64,000 nucleotides of DNA from Trichaptum fuscoviolaceum (lineage: Eukaryota > Basidiomycota > Agaricomycetes > Hymenochaetales > Trichaptaceae), in the NCBI GenBank assembly GCA_910574455.1, contig CAJSYZ010000003.1, positions 5,179,396 to 5,243,395 of the forward strand. The letters run 5' to 3'. Position 1 is the first letter of the stretch. Each line of letters begins with the position of its first letter. The notes beneath the pieces were generated by a model. It was not told the origin of the DNA, did no database searches, and saw only the letters and a program-made list of their open reading frames with translations. Position numbers and translations under genes: made by a program. Below are positions 31,956-41,311 of this stretch, piece after piece.

Positions 31956-34800
31956 GCAATTCCATGGTCTTCCCTCCGCGGACTACGACAATGATACGAC
32001 TCGGGCTCTAGGAAGTACAAGTTCACGCACCAGGCGCTGGGCGCGGATATGTTCAGGTACTCGTGGAACTACGGATAGAACTAGACGACGTGGGCTGCGT
32101 ATGAGGATGTGACGAGCATAGATAAGAGCTTGTTTGATAATGATGAGAATTGGTGGAAAGATGAGTATATTATTGTGTAACGTAAGCGCTTTTATTCCTA
32201 CGTGTGCTGTATTCTTACTGACTCGTCTTGTATTAGACTGATCTGGTACTGCTGCATCAGCGCAAACTATTGTACATGCGGACAGGAGTAATGCCCACCA
32301 GCGCCGTGTCCCTCAGTTCCTCGCGAATGGACCGTTCAATACGTGGGGTTTCGACAGAGGAGTGAACTTACAGATGGACAATACTGCTAATGGACGCTGT
32401 GAGCTTGAGATCATGAGCACGTGGCTGACATATCTCAGCTCAACATCGGCTTCGATGTTTATCTCTACGGCGATACAGACGGCGACTGCGTCATGAACCG
32501 CCTCCCGCCCAATTCGGCTGCGCCTAATTACTTGGACACCAGCGCCCCGCCATATCCAATATTTCCCGTGGACGTTGGTCCTAGACGACTTGACGCTGCG
32601 GTGGAGCCTCGAGAGGACGGTGTTCATTGCGACATTGGAGTACGAGATCAGAGAATGTTAAAAGTCGAAGGTCAAGATCGGTGGTCTTGGTGTGGTGAGT
32701 ACGTTGATGGTTAAGGCGAGGTCGGACGTACCTGATCTGGGTTGTACCACAGATGAAAGACATCGAGTACCCGGCTGGTGAACGAGCAAAAACTATCGTC
32801 TTTGGCGAACGGTACCTCATCGAGGTCGAGACGAACATACTCGATAACATCACATACATTATCCTCAACTCGCCGGTCTTCCGTACGCAAACGAAGGCAG
32901 ACCCGTATCTTCCGCGCGCATGGACGACCTCAGCTCAGCCATCTTGTACTCGACATGGAACCAGGCTATCGCAGCGACCGTCATGCGACACCCGCAGATT
33001 GATATCTACCACATTAATGACTACCACGGTGTGCTCGCTGCTATTCATCTCCTCCCGAAGGTCCTCCCGGTATGCTTGTCTCTCCACAACGCAGAGCTCT
33101 AGGGCCTGTGGCAGCTCCGCACGAAGGAGGAAATGAAGGAAGTGTGCTCGGCGTTCAATATCAGCAAGAAGCACTTCACGAAACTTGCTCCACGCCGCGG
33201 CGTCCTTCATCAGTGTGCACCAGAAATCGATGGGTGTCGCTGGTGTGTCTTAAAAATATGGTCAATGATCATGGCTGCGTTACCCGGCGCTCTGGACACT
33301 AAGCATGTCGACTCGTTCACGATCCCGGACCCGACGGATATTGCTGCTTTGGACAAACAGGCTGTTCAGATAAAGGTCAATCATATCCATGAGGAGGTAG
33401 AGGCGAAATGTTCGGAGTTCAAGCGGCAGGCTCAGGACTCGGAGTGAGCTGATATTGCTTAGGACCCTAAGGCTGATCTCTTCGTGTTCGTCGGTCGTTG
33501 GTTCAAGCAGAAGAATGTGGATCATACTGCGGCGTGATGCCTTCGCTGTGAGGTTTTATCTAACTAACTGGACGAATGTTTGCTCATTTCTTGTTGACTG
33601 TCTAGAAAACCGTTCCTCGACGCTGTTGATCTGTGTCGTCGCCGCCATTGTTTGTATGGTCGCTTTGCTGCGGAGAAGTCTCCTCGTCTCATGGAGATTT
33701 ATCCGGAACGAGTGTTCTCGAAGCCGGAGTTCACTGCTATGCCTCTGTACTTTTTCAGTGGTGCCGACTTCACTTCCATCTCTTTGCGTAATGAGCGGTT
33801 TGGTTTAGTCGCTGTCGAGTTCGGTCGCAAGGCTGCCCTTGGTGTTGGTGTTCATCTTGGTGGTTTCGGTGTCATGCCTTGATGGGTAAGCTCATATTCT
33901 CTGTTTCTAATCTGCAATCTGACTTTGGTCACAGTGGCTCCCTGTCGAATTGAGTTCAACAGCACACATGTTGTCCCAGCTTACGAAGACAAATAGAATG
34001 TCTACGGAAGAACAGCATGTTATCTTGCGTGCTCAATCTGCTGTTAATCGGTTCCCGGTTGCTGAATGGCGTCAGCGCATGGAAGATTTCCACAAGCGCA
34101 GTCTTAATACGCAGACAGATCACTGGCTGTCTGGCATGGAGACCTTCGGATGGTGAATCTGAGCATGCGCCTCGCATAGCAATCATGGGTACGGAGAGGT
34201 GGTATCCTGAACATTGGGAGGAGCCAACGCAGCGCAGCTGAGACACCCGAAGTATATATGAAAGTCCACAAAACTCGATCTCTGGATCTCCTGGAGCTTG
34301 GAGTCGTTCACTAACGCGCATGAGCAGCATCTGCATGGCACGCTGGACGAATTCGGAATGCGCGATTCAGCCAGCTCTGATGTCTCCGAAGGCGAGGACT
34401 GCTTTGCGCGTTCGCGGAATGCGAGCACGGTGTATGTCAGCGCCACTGGTGCCTTCAACCACGTTTTAGCAAAGGCGAACAAGCTTATTGCGAAGGATGC
34501 AATTGACGTTCCAGATCCATTGCTCAACCCTGGAGATGAACCTCACCGGCCTTCATTCACTCTTGAGACTCGTCGGTCGAGTCTATTTCTTCTATCATCG
34601 ATGAAAAGTCGGCTTCACCGTTGAACAAGGTCATCGCATTCTTTAGTGATGAAAATGGCGATGTTGCTCAGGACATCGTGCAGAAGCTGAAGGATTTATC
34701 GCCTGATAATTCGAAAGGTGATCTGTCAATTGAGAAGTGCCTGCAGGAAAGCGAGAAGGCCTTCTTCGATAAGGTCCACAAGGATAAGATGTGCAGCTAG
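31956..34800 (+). pseudogene. ags1: Alpha-1,3-glucan synthase relic, copy 3, synthase part
   Basis: After the FHA piece ags1 resumes: FTHQALGADMFRYSWNYG, YEDVTSIDKSLFDNDENWW, LYGDTDGDCVMNRLPPNSAA and PNYLDTSAPPYP. The GT5 synthase domain follows at 32617-33308, near-identical to copy 2. Then come [103 protein letters not shown] and a linker (DENGDVAQDIVQKLKDLS, SEKAFFDKV). The GT5 and linker order is that of real Ags1, but the C-terminal multi-span membrane domain is missing after about 34800. Numerous stops and phase changes. Confidence 0.9.
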
Positions 34801-35480
34801 TATCATATGCTCCAAACGCGAATCGACATGGGGAGCCTTTAATTATGAACACGCTCGGCGTCAGTGTCCGGGTGTCCAACTTCTTAAGAACTTCTTTCAG
34901 AAGGAAGTTAGTCCTATGACTCCTCGCTTCTTTGAAATTGTTAGCGATTACTGGCTTAGTGGACCGTTTGCTTATGGAGTAGTCGGATTTTGAAGTAAGC
35001 CACGCTATTACTCGTCATCGTGTTCATCATTGGCGTCTGGAGGCCGGAATGGGCGACAGAGCTGGATGAGCTGAAGTACGAGTCTGTGGCGGTTTGGAAG
35101 GAGGAGAAAGGGGAGAAAGCCATTTGCCAAGATCCTGCCGGATTTCACTTTTTGTTTACATTTTTGTTTACTTATTATTGTACTTACTTTACTCTTATAA
35201 CTTGCTTATTTACTTATATTACCTGATTGACTGAAAACCGTTAATGCCTGACCTGACTGCCTGACTGCACCAACTTCAATGTCATGACGCGCTGCATTGC
35301 AACGAAGCGAACCTGAATATGATGATGAACATAGTTCGCGACAAGAGATGCACATCGAGGTGTCAGACTTGGGCGTGAGTTCTTCCGTGTTATAGTTATC
35401 GATGGGCTGGAATTATTGACTGGAATCAGACGCGTTACAGGGAAATGCAATGGGAAGGAGGATGTCAAGGAGAAGAGCGT
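34801..35480. other. Tail of the ags1 relic, unrecognised
   Basis: Short frames (for example one ending WLSGPFAYGVVGF) might be decayed ags1 linker or unrelated sequence. The part after 35150 is AT-rich and non-coding. Confidence 0.3.
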
Positions 35481-35482
35481 TG

Positions 35483-35700
35483 GGACTCATAACGGTGAGT
35501 CGAGAATGAGATATGTGATGTTGTCGAGGACGTACGTCTCAACGTACGGCTTGCCAAAGATGACGACTTCAATAGGTTCTGCAGGTTCGCCAGCTGGGTA
35601 CTGCATGTCCTTCACCGTCGGTGCAGCCCAGATGAGGTCGACGTTCGACATCACCTTGCTCATCTTCAAACTCATCACACGAAGACCAATACGTCAAGCA
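35483..35700 (-). pseudogene. ags1: Alpha-1,3-glucan synthase relic, copy 4
   Basis: The minus strand reads MSNVDLIWAAPTVKDMQYPA, GEPAEPIEVVIFGKPYVET and YVLDNITYLILDSPL, corresponding to the start of the GT5 synthase domain. The fragment keeps one intact frame of about 60 codons and is closer to canonical Ags1 than the other copies (it retains GEPAEPIEVVIFG). It is in the opposite orientation to copy 3, 700 bp beyond its end. Confidence 0.85.
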
Positions 35701-35885
35701 GTATGTTATTGACAGAGATACTTTCAGAATAATGTTGTAGTTGTGTATGGTATTGATACCGAAAATGAGATTATGCTACTTACGCCAAGCGTAATGTCAG
35801 ATACTTTATATATTTACATATGAACCAGCTCATTTCTCCAAATACACAGTAGCTTCTTCGTTGATTCGGGTAGGTAGCAAACGGT
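35701..35885 (+). repeat. Dispersed repeat block A, copy 2
   Basis: Matches 23125-23312. In both places it adjoins decayed host-gene sequence. Here it is joined to a fragment of the SIM-RING gene. Confidence 0.75.
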
Positions 35886-36062
35886 AGAGAGGGTCTCACG
35901 GATGGCAGGTAGGGAAGATAGCCCACAAACACAACAGACAAATGAGGCGGCTGCCCCAGAATCATATGCTATGACTGGCAGATGATTGACAATTGATAAG
36001 ATAGAGAAGAGGGCCTGAGCCAGATTAGCATCCGAGTAAGAATGCTCATGTGCGTCTCCAGT
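35883..36062 (+). pseudogene. Fragment of the SIM-RING gene 3' end
   Basis: The plus strand reads VSRMAGREDSPQTQQTNEAA and ends ESYAMTGR stop. Its first part equals the C-terminus of the SIM-RING gene (EMVSRMEDREDSPQTQQTNE) and its continuation equals the sequence at 39125-39005 beyond that gene, in inverse orientation. Relative to this copy, the SIM-RING gene has about 230 extra bases (roughly 39126-39355) that replace its last residues. Confidence 0.7.
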
Positions 36063-36650
36063 TATTGTTAGGCCAAGTTATTTGACGGCTTTGAATATCT
36101 CCAGATCTTCTCGACGCCGAAGGTTTGCTACGATTACTTGAGATGTAGGACAGAGTGACTCCTCGTTGAAGGATGCACTTCTGCATCCGGTTACGAAGGC
36201 ATTGAGTGTCGTCGAGAAACAATGCGTCATTAGACAGTTCACGATTTACTGGTACAAGGTAGCGCAATAAATGAAGTAGACAATCATGTAATTATAGAAC
36301 GTATATACTGTACCTTATGGAGGTAAAGATACTGTTAAAAGTCCGTTCCAGCACTTCCGTTAGTATCAGAGAGAAATGATGGTGAAATTTGTCCCAGATC
36401 TCACAGAAAGAGCCACAGAATGTTTTGGCCACCACCTTTGTCCGAAATGACTTTCTTTATTAATGTGGTAACTGCATTGAGTTAGCTCTGTGTTTATGTC
36501 CTACAGCACCCTATATACCTCGGACTGACATGAGAAGCTACACAGATGTCAGGAATAGACATTTAAATATATGCATAATGGAATATGTACTAGAAACAAA
36601 TCACAATCTCCTGTATTTGAGAGAATGATGTCTGTTGAGTGCGTGCGAAA
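36063..36650. other. Intergenic
   Basis: No gene recognised. Confidence 0.4.
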
Positions 36651-36663
36651 TAGTAGTGTTACA

Positions 36664-37277
36664 ATACAGTGGGGAAAGGCCACATCCAGCAATTCTGAAG
36701 CCCACTTAAATACATTTCTTCTCCTGACACAAATTTTAACCAATGACCCTGAAACCATGTAAATAGCTTCGAATGCATTGTATCTTCAATTCTTATTGAC
36801 TAGATTTTCTTAAAATGCATTCCGAAAAAAATGACACCTCAGAATTTGAAACATGCTGCTAAATTTGGTGTTTACCGCCTTTTATGGCTTTCCCACGGGC
36901 CCGGAATACTCGGAATTGACTCTGTTCACCAATCCGGTGGTTTCTCATCAACTTTTCCCCGGGTTTGAACCCCATCAGAAAATGTCCGAAACCAATAGCT
37001 TGATACCCCAAGAGGAAAGCCTTGATGGTAAGATTTTTGCAAATGCTCGGAAATGCTTCAGAACAGTATTTCAAAGCATTCCAATTCAATCCGAGTTCAA
37101 TCCGGGAGATTTTAAGTTTTTGTCTCCGAAAAATTTTGAAACAAAGGTCCGGAAATTTTTTTATTGCATAAATAAGCGTTTCTCCCTTGGTTTCATAGCA
37201 GAACTTTTAAAATCGGAGTTTTACGCTTAAAATTGCGGCCTGCTCGGAATTGCGGAAATCGGCCTTTCCCCACTGTA
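36664..37277. mobile_element. 614-bp TIR element (MITE), TA-flanked
   Basis: The ends are perfect 17-bp inverted repeats, TACAGTGGGGAAAGGCC (36665-36681) and its complement (37261-37277). TA CAGTG...CACTG TA suits Tc1/mariner or pogo-like elements with a TA target. In addition an 11-bp direct repeat GTAGTGTTACA sits just outside (36653-36663 and 37278-37288), which could be the true target duplication. The interior is AT-rich with many TTCGGAAAT/CCGAAATT-like words and one open frame (36853-37230, 125 codons, no recognisable motif). It has no transposase. Confidence 0.85.
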
Positions 37278-37659
37278 GTAGTGTTACATGGACCGGGAGG
37301 ACCCCGAAGTGGCCTATATCTTGTTCACTGAAATACTTGTGAACAAGAGACTACATAGCTTCAAAAACTTGCATAGGAGCTCTAAAGTAGGTCTATTACG
37401 CACTAGAGAAGCAATATTTGAGAGATTTGGTTTTGAGAATATGTAATTACGACTTGAAATGTGGTGTCTTACATAACGACTCCAGTTTAGGACACTGGAC
37501 TTCATCGCCTTTCTTCATTCCACGTCTTCACCAGCTAACCCTCCGACCTGCTCGTTTGGATGACATGCTTCGCATCCTAATCAAATTTTTCATGTTGGCG
37601 GAAGATGAATTTATGCGTTGGCTGTACGAAAGAAAGATCTTGGGACTGACATCATTTTC

Positions 37660-38012
37660 TCTTCTTGCTTTAGTCGAACACCAACCTCGCAACTGCCTAC
37701 GCGGCGCTCATTCTCGCCGACGAGGGCCTTGAGAGTACTGTGCGTCCTCCAGCCCATAGCTACTCATAAAAGACTGACTAATTAATCCATTTTCTTTACA
37801 CCTAACAAGATCACCGCGCTCACCACTGAGGCAAAAGTTGAAGTTGAGCCCATTTGGTCATCTTTGTTTGACAAGGCACTAGAGGGCAAGAACGTGAAGG
37901 ACCTGCTCTCAAACATTAGTGCGGGCGCTGCACCTGCTGGCGCACCTGCTGTGGAGGCACCTAAGGAGGAAGAGAAAAATGAGGAGGCGAAGGAGGAGTC
38001 TGACGACGACAT
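37660..38012 (+). pseudogene. RPP1: 60S acidic ribosomal protein P1 relic
   Basis: An exon ending near 37737 reads ATAYAALILADEGLE. After an intron ending ACCTAACAAG (37810) comes [40 protein letters not shown], an Ala/Pro hinge and [16 protein letters not shown]. This is the stalk protein P1, normally about 110 residues. The residues before ITAL (canonical ITADK) are altered. The universal C-terminus GFGLFD is missing: after DDDM a splice donor leads into unrelated sequence. Loss of that tail, which binds translation factors, makes it a pseudogene. I found no good start exon. Confidence 0.82.
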
Positions 38013-38334
38013 GGTGCGTTATCGATATCTTTCAGGAAGCCATGGATGCGACTCTGAATTATCTCGGCCGACAGGACACTAAACACGCTCAGATGCCTAC
38101 GAAGAATCCTAGAGGCGGTGTTTAGCACCTTTGCGAAGATGAAGTACGACCAAGCCAGGGTCATCTATTAGGTATGCACTCTACCAAACGATATGTTTCA
38201 ATGTGCAAAACTCGCTCAGTATTCCGTGGACAGAATGCCATCCTCTGAGTCCCAGGCACTTATGCTGTCTACACCAAGTTAAAAAAGCAGCAGAATTTTG
38301 CGATAGGAACAACTTGAGAATAGAGTCGAAAGGC

Positions 38335-38600
38335 ATGCAGCGCACTGGGAGAGGATGGACGAGAGGAAAGGCCAGGTCGATGCCGCGTAAGCTGCACTCG
38401 ACTGTTTAATATGCCTTCCTTAGTCTTATACCTTGTTGAAATTCAGTAGCGGTCACCGTACGACCAAAAAATGGTAGAAATGTGGACAAGCGCAATCTCA
38501 TTTTTGGTTCGTGTTCAATATCAACCTCACCTTGTTATCTTCACGTTCAGATCTGTCTATAGAAATGAGGCCGACTCAGGCAACGACGCATTCAATTTGT
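38335..38600 (+). pseudogene. Relic of the 162-aa basic protein gene
   Basis: Plus-strand sequence matches the minus-strand gene at 23588-24193. Pieces are GKARSMPRKLHSTV, a diverged SLIPC.NSV, then the intron beginning GTTCGTGTTCAATATCAACC and ending CTATAG. Because the intron is conserved, this copy arose by DNA duplication and not via mRNA. Stops follow MPRKLHSTV. Confidence 0.7.
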
Positions 38601-38849
38601 CAAGATGTAATCCAACATCATCTTCCTATTAACATTAGAAAGGACCAGGATGCTTCAAGCGACACATCGAAAGCAGAACTACATATGAACGACAATGGTA
38701 TCCATTTGAGCTACGCTGTCATGCAGTATAATGTCCCTTTCTGACTCGCTTTACCAATTACAGTAACCAGAACGATGAAGTTAGCTTTGTCACTGATGCA
38801 TCACACTGAATGGATTTGTACTAACTTCTTTTATCGAAGTTCGAAATCC

Positions 38850-38990
38850 TCGAACCCTCTACAGCTCGAGCCCATTCAGCAACACGAACCACGAGAGTCA
38901 TCATTGAGTTTATAAACAGCGATGACGACATTGTCGTGCTCTCGGACTCCGAGTACGATGACAAGGCAAAGCAAAGGTGTTGTGAACGTT
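38850..38990 (+). pseudogene. Relic of the SIM-RING gene, SIM segment
   Basis: The plus strand reads RTTRVIIEFINSDDDIVVLS, then DSEYDDKAKQR, matching RAIIDLTNSDDDIVVLSDSE of the gene at 39326-40210, and ends at a stop. It lies in opposite orientation about 0.9 kb from that segment of the gene. Confidence 0.75.
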
Positions 38991-39325
38991 GGAAGCCGCG
39001 AAATAACTTGGCTTAACAATAGCTGGAAACGCACATGAGCATTCTCACTCGGATGCTAATCTGGCTCAGGCCCTCTTCTCTATCTTATCAATTGTCAATC
39101 GTCTGCTAGTCGTAGCATATGATTCTGTTAAGAGTAGAAATGTGCATATTTCCGTCGTTTTTGTCTTCAATTGCATTGCGTTATTGATCTTTTGAGTTGA
39201 ATATATCCGGAGTGGATGGATGTTGAGCCAAGGAACGGAAGAAACAAAGATCATCATTATGAGTGCGCTAAGCTAGGAGTATAAAAGAGACTGTGACCGC
39301 AAAGAAAATTCAAAGACCTTTCAAT

Positions 39326-40210
39326 TCAAGAAAAAAAGATATCGAATGTGAGGTCAGCCGCCTCATTTGTCTGTTGTGTTTGTGGGCTATCTTCCCTGTC
39401 TTCCATCCGTGAGACCATCTCTACAGTGCGTGTGATGAACGGTATCTCCTGTGGACTTTGCGTAATGCATGCACGGCATGTTGGGCAAGTGTAAACGGGC
39501 TTCGCACGAGGTTGATTAATGTCCTGTCAACGGTGAGTGATATCATCCAGAAAAATACGATCTTATTAACGCACCAATTCGCGACTCGGTATGAGTTGCC
39601 CGGACTGCGATGAGGAGTCCGCCTTCTTTAAGGGACTGTTAAACAAGTCAGAGAGGCAGTTCTTGCAGAAGGTGTGCTTGCATTCCAGCAAGCTAATACA
39701 CCATTCAGCCTAGTATAGGAAGAGCAGAACATAGTAAGCGTACGTATATGGTATCCACATTGTTTTGAGACAGATTGAGCATTCCATGTCGTATTGCAAG
39801 TCCGAGATGACCTGGGATGTGTTTAGACACAACTTTTGAGTGATATTTAGAAGTCTTACGTTTTGGAATTCGACTATTTGCTTTTTCATATTTGCGATTT
39901 CCCTGGACTCTGGTGTTGTGTGAGGTCCACGACGCCTTTGCTTTGCCTTGTCATCGTACTCGGAGTCCGAGAGAACAACAATGTCGTCGTCGCTGTTTGT
40001 GAGGTCAATAATGGCTCTGGCACCTCGTGCTCGATGATTCGGTGACACTGTGCTTTTGGAGGATATTGCAACTTTCCTGTTGCTGGGTGGGTTTGCTATG
40101 TCAATGACATCGTCATCATCGTTTGTGAGGTCGATGACCATCTTGATACGTTGAGTTTTGCGTGTTTGAGTCATGTATTTATTGGTGATCGTTGTCCTTT
40201 CGGACGGCAT
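39326..40210 (-). CDS. SIM-RING protein, SUMO-targeted ubiquitin ligase-like, with one-base frameshift
   Basis: The exons are 40210-39744, 39693-39575 and 39523-39326; the introns are 50 and 51 nt. Near the N-terminus are two SUMO-interacting motifs followed by acids, MVIDLTNDDDD and AIIDLTNSDDDIVVLSDSE, then a coiled region and a RING. The RING is CSICLKTMWIPYT + LLECKHTFCKN(C)L, a loop, and VYTCPTCRACITQ. Tandem SIMs plus RING is the layout of SUMO-targeted E3 ligases of the RNF4/Slx8 type. All splice joints fit, giving about 260 aa, except one extra A in exon 2 (39658-39662, AAGAAACTGCC) that shifts the frame after TFCK and destroys the RING. It is either a very recent mutation or a sequencing error. 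The start MPSERTTITNKYM is the first ATG giving a compact leader. Confidence 0.68.
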
Positions 40211-40299
40211 GCCGTTAGGGTTAGGAGGTAGGCCTTGATGACAGATTTGTAGTAAGAAAAGTGTTTTGCTGAATAGGCGCAATGGTGGTGGTTGTGATG

Positions 40300-41300
40300 A
40301 AGGTGACTTATGGTGTTGTGTACGTATTTATGTTCCGGCTACAGCCTAGCGGATTCTATTATTAGTGTGCTGGTCTTTTTGACTGTTCAAGAGCAAGCCC
40401 TTATTTATAAATTGACCAATGTCAGGAACGGTCTTTTGGATATATAAAAATCTGGTTGAATGTGGTGGTCTCAATATACATCTTTAGTCGTGAGCGTCGT
40501 AAGTTCGAAGGGTATTGTAAAATAATAGTAAAAAGGTGTCCCTGTCCTTTGATTCTTCCGACCACATCGATCCCAAATATGATTCAATGAAAGTAAATCT
40601 TTAGACGCTGGTATCATAGTGTAAAATGGGGAATTGAAGCTAATCACTGGTGGGAAGCTGGGTGGTAAGAGGTATGTTTTTCTGGCTCGAGCCCCTTCTC
40701 AACACCATCCTGTTTCCTCAGTCGAGACAGTTTCCGCAATACGCTTCTTCATGCTGACGTCGATCCAAAAGGAGGACCCGAAAGGGTCCGCTTTGTAGGG
40801 GTAATAAAATTATGGTCGGTCACCACTTGATTTTATGTTACTGTCTATAATTGTTGCCCTCGATTATTTGTATATGTTTGCATAAGGTGATATAAAACCA
40901 TCGACTTTGTCCAAAATGTTCTTGTTTTATCTGTCTATCTTCTGAGTTCGAGTATTATTCCTATTTGCAAAAAGCATGACAGTCGGGAGAAAGAAATAAA
41001 AGAAGAAGCCGTTACGTGAAAGAGATTGCCAATGTGCCCAGAAGCAAAATGAAGTATGGCGGCACGGTCGGACTGCGAATGGCGTCATCCGGCCGAGGTT
41101 CGCTGCTCATTTGGCTGGCTGATTCTACTGCGAGCTGATGACGACAGTCGCGGAATTTCTCGCCGGAGTGTCCCGAGCTCCGGCCTCTGTTTACTTGCAA
41201 ATCTTCTCTTTTCTCGCCGACTGTAATCTTTTTTGCAAAGAAGAATAGATAGTGCTGTCAGAGTTAGCTTTGCTCCGGCCATGTTGATTGAGTATTATGC
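40300..41300. other. Intergenic with an unsupported short frame
   Basis: No recognisable gene. A minus frame at 41282-41085 starts MAGAKLTLTALSILLC, which looks like a short signal sequence, and then becomes basic. It is not supported further. Confidence 0.35.
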
Positions 41301-41311
41301 TTGTATCATTG

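Noticed and set aside
36853..37230. 125-codon frame in the 614-bp TIR element as a transposase
   Set aside because: Too short, no DDE/D motif or helix-turn-helix visible. Kept only as an unexplained frame within the element.
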